A stretch of DNA of 64,000 nt from Rehmannia glutinosa (Eukaryota; Streptophyta; Magnoliopsida; Lamiales; Orobanchaceae), in contig CM071930.1 in the NCBI GenBank assembly GCA_016081115.2, forward strand, positions 41,763,335 through 41,827,334, in the 5' to 3' direction. This document shows positions 12,219-24,372 of this stretch, piece by piece (position 1 is the first letter of the stretch; each line of letters opens with the position of its first letter). Position numbers and translations under genes: made by a program. The notes under the pieces are model-generated. The model did not search any database, had not been told where the DNA came from, and worked only from the letters and a program-made list of their open reading frames with translations.

Positions 12219-13275
12219 ATGGCTACGAACGAAAGCTACCTCACCACTGGTGCCTCCACCAACAAGCCACCACTTTTCGATGCCAACAACTATGCCTTTT
12301 GGAAAGACCAAATGGAGTGCTTCTTACAAGGATGCGGGTTCGATATTTGGAATGCGGTCATTGAAGGAATAGATCAACCAACCAAGAAACTAGAGGATGA
12401 CACATTGGCTCCCAAAAATCTCAAGGAATTTGATGTAAACGACAAGAAGTCATTCTCACTAAACGGTAAGGTATTAAATATTTTGCATTATTCTCATACC
12501 GCCACCGAATATAATAGCATAAGAGGGATAAGTTCGGCACATGAATTTTGGGAAAAATTAGAAACTTTGTATGAAGGTACAAAGAAAGTTAAACAAACTA
12601 GAAAAACTATGCTTGTTAAAGATTTTGAAAACTTCATTATGCTTGATGGTGAAAATATTTCAAAAATAGTGGAAAGGCTTGATAACATTGTCAATCCTCT
12701 TGTGGCTCTCGGGAAAGTCATATCCGAAGAAGATAAGGTCACCAAGGTCTTGAATGCTCTTCCCGGCTCATGGTCTGAGAAAGTAACGGCAATACGGAAG
12801 CACAAAATCTCAAAACACTCAAGTTCGATGAGCTTGTGGGAAACCTTCTCATTATGAAGTCTATCTTAAGGAGAGGAAAATTTTCCAACCATCCACCGCT
12901 AAACCGGGTATGCAAAATATTCTTAAAGGTTTAGCATCCTCTTCAAATATTTCATATTATACTAGGGATGAAGATGACGAGGAAACGGCGGCTCTTGTCC
13001 GAAATTTTGTAAAGTTTGTTAATAAAAATAAAGCAAGAAAGCCGAGAGACAATTCATGTTTCAAATGCGGAAAATCCGGGCACTACATAGCTGATTGCCC
13101 GAAATTAGCGGAGGAGGAACAAAAGAAGAAAAGGTCTTTTCCGAAAAAGAAGGCTCTAAATGCGGATGTCAAAACTTGGGATGAACTTCTTGCTACATCC
13201 GACGAAGAAGGAAAAATCGAACATGGTCTCAATGCCATAGACGATGAAAATAACGAGGTACGCTCTAACTCTTGA
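12219..13275 (+). pseudogene. Gag of element A (UBN2-type domain and zinc knuckle), broken
   Basis: The ATG at 12219 opens a product beginning MATNESYL. An FDANNYAFWK motif and an LWETF-type region mark the copia gag (UBN2/DUF4219 type). The frame ends at 12857 and resumes at 12910 after a short shift. The second part carries a CCHC zinc knuckle (CX2CX4HX4C; 13057-13098, CFKCGKSGHYIADC), as in nucleocapsid proteins that bind the element RNA. The frame stops at 13275, though similarity continues beyond. Confidence 0.85.
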
Positions 13276-13296
13276 ACCTCCTCTTTAGTTGATGAA

Positions 13297-13980
13297 TTGC
13301 AATGTGATTTTGATGAATTGCAAAATAAGTTCCAAAATTTGATTGTTAAATACAAAACTTTGAAAAAGAAGCATAAAGAGCTTAAATTTGAAAAGAATAA
13401 ATTGTTTACTTCTTATGAATCTCTTGATAAAGCTCATGCTATTACTCTTACAAAAGTCCGTACTCTTGAAACCGAAAAACAATCGCTCACAAATGATATT
13501 GAACATTTGAAAAAAGATGTACATCGATTTAATTTAAGTACCAATAAAGTTACAAAAAATCTAGATGCACAAAGAGGTGAGCATTCAAAATTAGGACTTG
13601 GTTACAAACTTTTTCAACATGTTTCCAAGAAAAATAACCAAGGTCCTACTTTCATACGTGCTAGTAGTTCCCATAATCTTATTTATTTTTATTGTGGTAA
13701 AAGTGGACACTATGCTAGTAATGGTAAATTGAAAAACAAATTTAGCTATTATTGGAGACCCAAAGGTCTCAAGGCTAACCCCCATGGACCCCAAAATTAT
13801 AGGGTACCTAAAAATCATTCATTTGTAGGTAATAGGGGCTATAACAACAATGGAAGATTCAAAATGGTTCGTGGACAGCGGATGTTCACGCCATATAACC
13901 GGAAGGAGAGAACTTTTTACCAATATCAAGCTCCAATAAGAGGGTATGGTCATGTTCGGGAATAGCAAATGAAGAATTCT
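13297..13980 (+). pseudogene. Gag tail (coiled coil, second zinc knuckle) and protease start of element A
   Basis: A 222-codon frame begins with a lysine/glutamate-rich heptad-like region (13297-13560). It then holds a degraded knuckle (FYCGKSGHYASN, last Cys lost). Near 13871 another frame reads VDSGCSRHITG, the aspartic protease active-site motif (D-S-G) of copia. The same layout, coiled coil then knuckle, occurs on element B gag, supporting common origin. Confidence 0.75.
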
Positions 13981-14053
13981 TGGAAATGGAGAAATTGGTA
14001 ACTCTTCTTTCTCTTTTAGTAATGTTCTTTATGTTGAAGGGCTTAAGTTCAAT

Positions 14054-15420
14054 TTGATAAGTGTAAGCCAACTTTGTGATTCTAATTATAATGTTATTTT
14101 CAATAAAGAAAAATGCTTTATTGTTAAAAATGATAAAATTATTTGTGAAGCAAATAGAAAAGGCAATCTTTACAAAATTTGCACAAGTGATTTGGTTAGT
14201 AAAAATGTTCTTGTCTTGTCGCCAATAATGATTTAACTAGTCTATGGTATAGGCGACTTGGACATGTTGGATACAAAAATTTGCAAACTATTTACAAAAA
14301 CCAACATGTAAAAGACTACCCAAATTAAATTTTGAAAATCTTGGCTTATGTGACACTTGTCAAAAGAACAAATTAGTTAAAAGTAGTTTTAAGCCCAAAA
14401 ATAAAATTTCCACAACCATACTCCTACAATTGCTTCACCTTTATTTGTATGGGGATATTGGTACGTTAGTTTAAGTGGAAAACATTATATTTTCGTTAAA
14501 GTCGACGATTTTTCTAGATATACTTGGGCAATTTTTCTTGCAAATAAAAGCGATGCCGTTAATGAGTTTGTTAAGTTGTGTAGACTTATTGAGAATAAAA
14601 AAGAAGATACTATAAAGTCTATTCAAGTGAACGAGGTGGTGAATTTAATGGAGAATTTAGAGTCTTATGTGAAACCAAAGGATATGCTCACAATTTTTCG
14701 GCTCCAAGGACACCACAACAAAATGAAGTAACCGAAAGGAAGAATCGAACACTTCAAGAAATGAGTCGGTCCATGCTCAATAAATTTTCACTTCCAAAAT
14801 ATTTTTGGGCCGGAAGCGTAAGTCTGCATGTTATGTTATTAATCGTGTCTATCTTCGTCTAAGTTGAATAAAACACCATATGAGCTTTGGAAAGGAAGAG
14901 CTCCAAATATTAGTTACTTCAAAATATTTGGATGTAAGTGTTTTATTTTGAATACTAAGGATCAATTGGACAAACTTGATCCTAAGGCCGATGAAGGTAT
15001 TTTTATGGGGTACTCAATCAAAAGCAAGGCATATCGGGTTTACAATAAGACTAGTATGGTTGTTGAAGAATCTATCCATGTCAAATTTAATGAAGCCTCG
15101 GGTGTTGAAAGGATACCCAATGACGAAAGTGATGAAGAAGATGTTGTTGAACCAATTGTTTAAAATGATGTTCAAAATGATCAACCTTCTACCTCAAATG
15201 ATCAACCATCAACCTCAAATGTTCCTCAAGAAGACAAAGGTGATACTTCGGATCTTCCCGTGGCATTGAAATTTAAGAGAGATCACCCAAAAGATCTCAT
15301 TATTGGTGATCCTCTTGATAAAGTGATGACTAGAAGAAAATTTGCCGAGAAAGCTCCTATTTCCAAAAGGAGCCTAAAAATGCTAAGGAAGCAATTGAAG
15401 ATGAGGATTGGGTTTTAGAG
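14054..15420 (+). pseudogene. Integrase region of element A, broken
   Basis: Pieces in several frames are recognisable. At 14240-14370 is a GAG_pre-integrase patch (LWYRRLGHVGYKN and CDTCQKNK). At about 14490-14600 is the core around VDDFSRYTWA. At 14700-14800 is the stretch equivalent to TPQQN-V-ERKNRTLQEM. At 14864-15163 is the C-terminal part (TPYELWKGRAPNISYFKIFGCKCF). Stops and shifts separate the pieces. The integrase would have inserted the cDNA copy. Confidence 0.8.
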
Positions 15421-16906
15421 ATGCAATAGGAGTTGAATCAATTTGAAAGAAATGATGTTTGGGAATTAGTACCTTGTCCTCCATCCCAAACAATTATTGG
15501 TACAAAATGGGTATTCCGAAACAAACTCGATGATCAAGGCAATATTGTTCAAAACAAAGCAAGGTTAGTAGCTCGAGGGTATTGTCAAGAAGAAGGTATT
15601 GTCAAGAAGAAGGTATTGATTATGATGAAACTTTTGCACCGTACCACGTTTAGAAGCTATTCGTATTTTACTTGCCTATTCTTGTTTTAAAAATTTCAAG
15701 CTTTACCAAATGGATGTTAATTCCGCATTTTTAAATGGCTTTATTCAAGAAGAAATCTATGTAAAACAACCTCCGGGTTTGAAAATGTTTCAAGGCCAAA
15801 TGATGTTTATAAACTTAAAAAGGCCTTATATGGTTTAAAACAAGCACCCCGAGCATGGTATGATAGACTTGGTTCTTTTCTTTTGCAAAATGGATTTACA
15901 AGAGGTAAAGTTGATACTTCATTTCTTTGTTTTTGAAAAAGAACAAGATTGCTTCTTGTTCAAATTTATTTTGATTATATTATATTTGGTGCTACTAATG
16001 AATCTTTGTGCAAGAAATTTTCTAAGTTAACGCAAGGTGAAATCGAGATGAGTATGATGGGGAGCTCAATTTCTTCCTTGGACTTCAAATTAAGCAATGC
16101 CAAGAAGGTATTTACATTTCACAATCAAAGTATACAAAAGAACTTTAAAAGAAATTCGGCATTGAAGAAGGAAGAACCGTCACTACTCTAATGGCAACCA
16201 ATATCAAGCTAGACAAAGATGAAAAAGGCAAGTCGGTCAACCAAACCAAATATCGAGGTATGATTGGTAGTTCACTTTATTTAACCGCAAGTAGACCGAA
16301 TATTCTTCATGTCGTATGCCTATGTGCTCGTTTTCATAGCAATCCCAAAGAATCTCATATGAGTGTTGTTAAAAGGAATTTTCGATATTTGAAAGGCACT
16401 ATTCAATATGGTTTATTTTATCCAAAGAATGAAAATTTTTCTCTTAAAGGATATAGTGATTCGGACTATGCGGGAAATATTGATGATCATAAAAGTACTT
16501 CCGGATCATGTCAATTCTTAGGCGATTGCCTAGTATCTTGGTTTTCAAAGAAACAAAATTGTGTATCTTTATCAACGGCAAGTCGAATATATTCACGCGG
16601 CCTTTTGTTGTACTCAATTGCTTTGGATGAAACAATCCTTAGCGAACTATAAATGTTCTTTTGAAAATATTTCTATTTTTTTAATAACACGTCCGCTATA
16701 AATATTGCTCAAAACCCGATTCATCACAACCGTACTAAACATATTGAGGTTCGTCATCATTTTCTAAGGGATTGTGTTTCAAAACGAAAAATTGAGATGA
16801 GTTTCGTTCCATCTCAAGATCAATTGGCGGATATTTTTTACAAAATCACTTTCTTCCGAAACTTTTGCTTCAATTCAAGCTCGGTTAGGCATAATGCATA
16901 TTGAAT
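15421..16906 (+). pseudogene. Reverse transcriptase and RNase H of element A, broken
   Basis: RT opens with NQFERNDVWELVPCP and TKWVFRNKLDDQG (15433-15600). Then come KLYQMDVNSAFLNG (about 15700) and LYGLKQAPRAWYDRL (about 15830). The catalytic box expected as YVDDIIFG is degraded near 15965. RNase H is marked by GYSDSDYAGNIDDHKSTSG (about 16450-16500), with a following SWFSKKQ. The terminal part (NRTKHIEVRHHFLRD; LADIF) lies at 16730-16850. A local duplication of the 'tattgtcaagaagaagg' word occurs at 15582-15612. Confidence 0.85.
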
Positions 16907-17990
16907 AAGGTCTATGTTTACATTTTGCACGTTTTAAAACTTACGGGTGAAAAATTGGATTTTTGGATCAAAATTCGGACAGAACAAGAACAAATGCTCG
17001 ATTACAAAATTGAGTGAGGTCGACCGTCGACCTCACCTTAGACCATGCGACATCACCTCCGACCGGTCGGCCTAGTCAAATTTTTGGTTAAAATCACTTA
17101 TGTCCCAGACTTAGTCTATTTCATGCGGTTTTCACTATTTTCGCACCCCTTTGCAAAATTCACACACAATTCACTCAAAATAATTTCTTTCTTATAAATT
17201 CTATATTTTTGAGTTCATATTACTTGTATTTCATCATTCTTAACCAACTTCTCCGATTAATTGGTAAGTTTAATTCCTTCTTTATCTCAATTGGGTTGAA
17301 CCCTTGAGAAAGTGCTTATTTTTGATATTTTGATGGAATTCTTGTATATGTATGTTGGGTATGATGATTGTTGATGGATGATATTTATAGAATTGCATTT
17401 GGTGATGAAAATTTGGGCTTGATTACATTTACAAGGGCTATATACATCTTCTTTGTTATTCGAGGCACGCCAAGTGTTCGATGAAATGTTTCAATGAAAA
17501 TTTCTTCAATTACATGATTCTCTCGATTTCAAAAGTCTTATAAGTTTATAGAGATCATGTTTTGCTACTCAAATGAGCTTTTTCAAGTCAAATGATCGAC
17601 TTTTCCCTTTTTATTTAGATTTTAAGCTTAAATATTCGAAAAGCTCGATAATTCGATAATATTACTTTGATATGAATAAATGATGTTTTTATCGTGCTAA
17701 CATTCTATTTTATGATTCCAAAGGGGAAAAACACGAAACAAACTCATTAGCTCAAAGAAGCTAGAAAAAGATCGCGAGAAAAAGCTATAAGTTGTGAACA
17801 AAAAAAAAAAAGCCAAAAGTTGTGGATGTAAATTAGTCCAATGGATGAATAATGGACTTTTATTATGGCTAATGATTTATTTTTGACGAGGGGAGCTTCT
17901 AAGCTCATGAAATTCAAGCTTAAATTGTAAAAACTAAGTTTTTAGCTTTTAGTTGTTTGCTTCTATACTTACTCTTGTTAAGCATGTTGA
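16907..17990 (+). other. 3' non-coding internal region of element A, left of element B
   Basis: No protein remnant is visible. The region contains another ACCGGTCGG/GTCGAC patch at 17017-17075. It is interrupted at 17990 by element B, and the remainder is at 25848-26020. The sequence at the insertion point (catgttgataggggagctt when rejoined) resembles the equivalent part of B itself, seen as the complement of caagctccccctatcaacaa at about 19644. Confidence 0.7.
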
Positions 17991-19475
17991 TGTAAGTCCA
18001 AGCGCTACGATAATCTAGAGGGGGTGAATAGATTATCTCCATCTTTTCGATTTTACCCTCTTTTTCGAACCGAATGCTCAAACACAATAATAAAGGTGCG
18101 GAATGTAAACAACACACGTCGATTTAAAGAGGTTCAACCCACCTAGGGCCTAATCCTCTACCACCCCAAAGATATCCAGGATGGATTTCAAAAAGAAAAA
18201 CAATTTTATTAATTACCAAAATTAATACAAATTCAACTTACAACACCTTGAAGAGCACCACACTCTTCTTCAACACCACCTTGAGATTACCACAATCTCT
18301 TCTTGAAGATTACCACAATCTTCAACGGCACCTTGTGAAGATTACCACAATCTTCAACCTTGAAGAATACCAAATTATTCAACACCTCAATAAGAAGATC
18401 ACCACAATCTTCTTGCACCTATCACCTAGATCATCCAAGTGTGTTCTTACCACAAGAACACTCACAAGGATATCTTGTGTTTGAATGATAACCAAAAATC
18501 AAGATTACAACTCAATAATGAATAATACAATTTGAGTGCAAAGTGTAATCAAGAATAGCCTAGACCTCAAGGATGTGAAAGTGATGAGCTAGGCAAATTT
18601 ACAACAAGAATAATAACAATGAAAGACCAAGTATTTGCTTGAAGTGTATCTTGTTGTGTTGTATCTCAATTGTTGTATTGGTTGCTCCAAAACTCCCTCT
18701 ATTTATAGGAGATGATTGATCAAGCATAGGCTCCTCTTGGGGATTGAAAATCTACTGAGAAAAATATACACTTAAAATCAAGAATATAGTGTTAGAAATC
18801 AATCCCACAATTTAAGGAAATGTGTCTCATTGTCAAACGGTCATATTTTTGTTGTCAATACACAGGCGACACGGCGAAAATGAGAGATTTAAGAACACTT
18901 TGAAATTTTCAACAGGGCGACGGCCGACATAGGCTTCGACCGTCGACCCACTGCCTCAACCGGTCCACCTTAATGAAAAATCGAAGAAGATTTGTTCTGT
19001 TTCAAAACGAAACATGCACGTCTGCCCTGGTCGACCCTGGCGGCCACGGTCGGCCGACCGACGGTCGACGCCTGAGCGACCGTCGACTGCCGATTTTATT
19101 TCCGTCTCATTTTCTTTCAAAAATCATCTTCATGCACGGGTTTCCCTATAGGGCGACCGGTCGACCACGAGGCAAATGTTGTCCAATTTTTGTCGAAAAT
19201 AAAACTCAAGAAATACTCCGAAAATTTAGTAAAAACATTTTAAACCAATCGGGAGTATTTAAACAACATTTAGAAATCTTGTTTAGGAGTAAAAGCCCAT
19301 TGACATAAAATCATAAAAAGTGTTGTCCATTATTATCAAAAATAAACTTGAGGAAATACTCCTAAAGTATTAAAACCATTTTAAATCATTTAGGAGTATT
19401 TGGACAACCTTTAAAAACATTGTTTTGGTGACAAAATAAAATCATCAAAATTAAGATAAAAACATGTATCAAACA
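17991..19475 (-). repeat. LTR of element B, plus-strand left copy (3' LTR)
   Basis: On the minus strand it begins TGTTTGATACATG and ends GACTTACA. A minus-strand TATA box (CCTATAAATAG) lies at about 18697-18707. It carries 'gaagattaccacaatcttc' repeats at 18290-18420 and ACCGGTCGAC-type motifs at 18915-19170. Confidence 0.9.
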
Positions 19476-19490
19476 ATCTCCCCCTTTTTG
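19476..19490 (-). promoter_or_regulatory. Polypurine tract of element B
   Basis: The minus strand reads CAAAAAGGGGGAGAT directly before the LTR start, the expected plus-strand primer. Confidence 0.8.
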
Positions 19491-20669
19491 ATGATTACAA
19501 ACCAAAACAATTTTTACACAAACTAAGAGAGCAATTTTAGAAATGATTTTCCGGTAAAAACATTTGACCGTTTGGAAGCAACCAAAATTTCCAAAAATAT
19601 TAAAGCAACCAAGTAGGGAGTAAATATATTCAATAATAAGCACAAGCTCCCCCTATCAACAAGCATATCAAGAATAATGTAAAAGCAATTTTTCCATAAG
19701 CTAAAAGCTTTAGCTTTTACAAATTGTTCAAGAGCTTATAAGCTCCCCCTGTCACAAAACATCATTAAACACTTGTATAAGTCCATCAAGCAATAATTGG
19801 ACTAAAAATGAATCATAACTTATGGCTTTTATGAGCCATAGCTTATAGCTTCTATGACAAGCTTTTATTAGCTTCTTTGAGCTAATGAGCCAATATCCTG
19901 TTTCTCCCCCTTTGGAATCATCAAAAAGAATGTTAGGATGATAAAAACATCATACAAATATATCAAAGTGCGCAACCGAGACTGTTTATCAACCATTGAG
20001 CAATTTATACTTAAAGTCCAAGGAAAATGGGAGAATTGTAACATAAGAGATCCATAAGCTCATTAGTAAGCTAAAAACATGATCTCAAAATGATTTTAAG
20101 ACATTAGGAAGCAAGAGAGTCATGTAGAAGTTGAAAGTTTCATTGCGACATTTCATCGAATACCTTGTGTGCGTGAAAAATAAAAGAGGTTGTATATAGT
20201 CCTTGTAAAAGTTTCAAGCCAAAAATTTTCATACCTTCATCAATCAACCTCATTCCAAAGCTCAATAAGATCATATGCAACATATGCAACATTTGTTCAT
20301 CAAATAGGAGGCTCAACAAAGAGATTCTCAAGGGTTCAACCCAATTGAGATAATATAAGCTAAGAAGAATCAAGGCATTTACAAATGCCAAAAATTAGAG
20401 CATCCATCAAGTAATACAAGTCATGCCTTAACAATACATGTATGATATATCCAATGTCCCAACATATCCAACTAAGCATAATGATCAAAGTATCAAAAGA
20501 AGCACTTTTACCATCAAGTACTTCATACCAATTATCAAACAATGCTTAAATTAGAGTATTTTTACCATCAAATACTCCATCAAAATCATGATCATCCACA
20601 AGTCATTATCAACTTGCAATTTTAACCCTTTTAAGAAAACAAGCAAATATCATTAGTACGAAGATAGTT
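19491..20669 (-). other. Non-coding 3' internal region of element B
   Basis: Between the extra ORF and the polypurine tract there is about 1.2 kb of AT-rich sequence. It has repeated short words (agcttatagctt, agctaatgagc) and no recognisable coding sequence. Confidence 0.6.
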
Positions 20670-22068
20670 TTACAAAGGTTCATAAAAATACAAAGCATCA
20701 TTAATGAAAATGCTAGAAAGTAAAGGGGTGGGGACATCATTCCTCATCCGAGGAGAAGCAAGATCCGGAATAAAGTCCTTGATGAATTTCTTCAACTTCC
20801 CGATAGACTTTTGCATTTTGGAGGTATTTTGCTCCAAAGCCTCATACCTCGTCTCATGAAAAGCCCTCATCTCATCAAATTCGGCTTGAGTATACCTCTG
20901 GCGGTTGAGCACCGGTATTACCCTCCGGATTGCTCGGTTAGCCTTCTTCCGCCAATCTTGCGGCCTCGACGTCATCAAAGTAGTCATTAGGATCGGGGGA
21001 CTCTTGAGCTCTTCCTCTAGCCATTTTAGTTGGTCGGATGTCCATATTCTTGCGCATCGTGACCATTTGGGAGATGTTATCAATGTCGAAGTCATTTTGA
21101 AATACCTCCGAGTTACACTCCGACGAAGGTAGTCCCGATTGAATAAGAAGTTTACAAATCCAATTTCCCATAACCAACTTCTTATTACCTTGAGTGATGG
21201 ACTCAATTAGACATTGAATAAGTATGGCACCAAAGTTAAGTAGTTCCCTCCTAGCAATCTTATAAGTCAAAAAGTAATCCATGTTGCTAGGCATCTTTCC
21301 GACTTACCACAAATGCAATATGAGACAATGACCGACAAAATACGATGCTCAAGTGTCATTGCCAACAAAGAATACTTTGGCCATACTCCCAAATACGTCT
21401 TCACTTCTTTCATTGACACCCCCAACATTTCATCATTCCAAGTCCCACAAGATAAATAATCTCAACCACCTTCTCTAACACGTAAAAGCCGGCAAATATC
21501 ATTGGGAGTCCATCTAAAATGAAGACCCTTTACAAGCGAATTAACGGCAATCGGCTTCCTTTCATTATCATATTGCACCCACATATTAGCATAAAAATGT
21601 TGGATAATATCATCATCATACAAAACATAAGCATGCTCCCATAGATACATCCAACCTTGCTCCTCAAAAATCCTCTAATAGTAGGATACTCATTTGTAAA
21701 TAAACTAAAACGGCACATTTTAGTCCGAGCAATAGATTTTCCTCCCATTCCCGAATCCTCATAATACCATTCCGCATACTTATTGATGAAATTAAGAACA
21801 TTGTGGGAATTAGGAGCTTGAGTAACAAAAGATTTTTTACCTTTCGCCCAACGGCAATTTTGGAGCGAAATTGTTCCGCGGAGCTCGGTGATTTGGGCCC
21901 GAGAGAGAATGGGATTTTGAACATCATCACCTTCTTGAGCCACGTTTCTTTGAGCGGCTCGAATATCCCTTTGTTCGGCTTCCTCTTGCCGATTTCTCGA
22001 AGAACCCTCTCTCCCCTTCTACGCTTGGAGATGGGATTTCGACTGGTAGAATTTCTAGGAGGAGCCAT
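20670..22068 (-). pseudogene. Extra ORF of element B, similar to the 'putative plant transposon protein' domain, broken
   Basis: On the minus strand, starting near 22068 (MAPPRNSTSRNP, a basic N-terminus), successive frames give one protein-like region. It contains FVTQAPNSHNVLNFI, then DDDIIQHFYANMWVQ, then FRWTPNDICRLL. A segment YLGVWPKYSLLAMTLEHR and LLNFGAILIQCLIESI follow, and a charged coiled-coil-like tail (QAEFDEMRAFHETRYEALEQN) ends it near 20700. The order (FYAN motif, short linker, hydrophobic helices, I-x-G-x-I-I) matches my knowledge of plant PF20167-type proteins found in transposon contexts. The fit is by eye. At least three frame changes are seen. It occupies the place where pol would be; the role is unknown. 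Confidence 0.55.
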
Positions 22069-22900
22069 ATATGTAAGATTCTTGTGAAAATAAGAAGATT
22101 AGCAACAAGAATCGTGAAAAATGATGAAGAATTGAAGATTCTAGAGAAAAGGGGATGAAAAAATCGTGCCAAGGGTTTGAGAGATTTCCTGCGTCTGTTT
22201 TGAGAGGAAGACAGAATGATTTTAAGTTGTAAAAATAGCACTGGCGTCGGTCGAGTAGGGGGCCGACGGTCGGCGTGCGAAGCGACGGTCGCCCCTGCTT
22301 TGGCAAATCTGGGTAATTTTTCTTTTCCCGAGTTTTCCAAAATTCGATTTTTTCACCCCAAAAGTTTTAAAACTTTGCAAAAAGATAATCTTGGACTATA
22401 TCCAACAAATATGGGTTTAGGGAAAACATATATTCGAGAAAATCGAGACTTAACAAATAGTGCCTTTTTAAAGAGAATATTTGCAAAATCATTTAGGGGC
22501 ACTTAAGGGGTTAAAATGAAATATCTTGAAAGATATGTGCATAAGCATAATATCGAGTTCTAAGAAAAATACGAGTGAACGTGCCTCGATAGTTTAAGAA
22601 ACTTGATGACGTAATAGCCAATGAATATGAGATACATATCCTACACAATTCTTAGACAAAGTTTGCAAAAAAAAATACAAGTGTAGGCAAGTAATAGGAG
22701 ATATCAAAAAGAGCTTATGCTATAAGATTTCATAAGAGATAATAAGCCACATAAGTCTAATTAAATGCATAAGAGTTTTAGAAAATCATGCAAGGTCTTC
22801 TTTTTTTTTAAAATTTTGAAACTTGTAAATATATAAAAGACCTACATTAAAAATAAATACTTGAAGACTCATTTTGCAATTAAGACACAATTAAAAATAA
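22069..22900 (-). other. Spacer between gag and extra ORF of element B
   Basis: This is non-coding in appearance. A GC-rich patch at 22243-22300 contains GGTCGAGTAGG/GGCCGACGGTCGGC words related to the LTR motifs. The rest is AT-rich, with no domain. Confidence 0.55.
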
Positions 22901-22937
22901 TTAAAATAAAATGCATATATAGATGGGGAGATACGGT

Positions 22938-24340
22938 TTACCAATTACGCCGTTTCCATGGGTTGTGTCTTTCCCATTGTTGATGATATCTTCCCATTGA
23001 GAAGTCACTTTGTTGATGATGACTTCTTTGATTACTCCATTTCCAAGGTTTGTTACCTTCCCGTTGTTGATGGTCTCTTCTTCTTTGAGAGTCATCTTGT
23101 TGATGATGTCTTTGCCATTTCCAAGGATTATGTTCTTCCCAATTTTGATTATATCCTCTTCTTGAAAATTGGCTTTGTTGAGAATAGTTTCTCCTTCTTT
23201 GATCAAATGAAACGGTCATTTGATGTCTTCTTGGCGGTATGAATTTTCTTCGATCATTATTTCGCCGGGTACCTAATATGACATTATTTTGTGGTACCCT
23301 CATGTGTTTGGGTCCTTTGGGATTAGTCTTGAGACTTTTAGGTCTCCAACGATAATTAGAGCTATTTCTAGCTCGACAAAAATTAGCCGTATGACCCTTT
23401 TTACCGCAATAGAAACATGTAATAATTCTAGGAGCATAATGACCAACATGCTTAGAGACTTGATTCTTTTTCATGTCCTTAGGCTTATGATCAAGTTCTA
23501 GTTTCGAACAATCAACAATCTTGGTCATTTTATCGGTACTCAAATCATTTTTCAAGCAATTTATATCCTCAACAAGAGTACTATTTTCTTTTTCAAGGTT
23601 TCTAACCTTGTCAAGTGTGGTGGTGTGAGCACATGATAGTGATTCATAGGAAGTAAATAAACTATCCTTATCATTTTTCAAAACATTGAATTCCTTTTTC
23701 AAATTTTTGTATTTAACAAGTAAGCTTTGGAATTCATTTTGAAGTTCATCATAATCATTTTGCAAATCACTATAATCATTTTGAATGACAATATCATAGG
23801 AAGTAGAGGGTTTAAGACATACCTCATTTTCTTCATTGATGCCCATAAAACAATATTCAACTTCTTCATAATTGGAAGTTGTAAGAGGCTTGTTCCTTAG
23901 ATATGAACTTGTATCCCTTTGAGAAGTAGATGCTTTTGTTTGGCTTCTTTCATTTGCAAATACTCCATAGATGGCTTCTAATTTTTGCCATACTTCATGT
24001 GCCGATTTTATTCCTACAATATGTTCATATTCCAAATTAGTAAATGAACAATACAAAATATTGAGAGCTTTACCGTTTAAGGAGATGATTTTCTTCTCTT
24101 CATCATTGAGCTTTTGAAGCCTTTTGAGGTGTGTGGTGTATCTTTCATCGAAATGGATTCTCCGTTTATGACGGTGTTCCAAATGTCGAACCCGCAACCT
24201 TGTAAGTAGCATTCCATTCTTTCTTTCCAAAAATAAAATTTTTGGAATCAAATAGTGGTGGCTTGGTGGTGGAGGTGCTTAGGAAAGATGAGCTTCGTTT
24301 GTAGCCGATGATCGTTTCTCTTCACTCGCGATGTGAAACG
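22938..24340 (-). pseudogene. Gag of element B with zinc knuckle and repetitive W/Q/H-rich tail
   Basis: A 437-codon minus-strand frame (22938-24251) carries a gag core with LNDEEKKIISLNGKALNILY and SAHEVWQKLEAIYG, parallel to A. Then comes a heptad-rich coiled coil (about 23540-23780), a CCHC knuckle (CFYCGKKGHTANFC, about 23385-23426), and a C-terminal tail. The tail repeats HNPWKW/NKPWKW with HHQQ spacers three times (about 22940-23150). The expected start (ATGGCTAC-AACGAA in A) reads ATCGGCTAC at about 24310, and the first part is out of frame. The N-terminus is therefore lost. Unlike A, the rest of gag is one open frame, compatible with recent use. Confidence 0.75.
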
Positions 24341-24357
24341 AGCTTGCCAAAGAGTTT

Positions 24358-24372
24358 CGCTTTGATACCACT
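24358..24372 (-). promoter_or_regulatory. Primer binding site of element B
   Basis: The minus strand reads AGTGGTATCAAAGC next to the LTR end, one base different from the copia consensus TGGTATCAGAGC. Confidence 0.8.
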
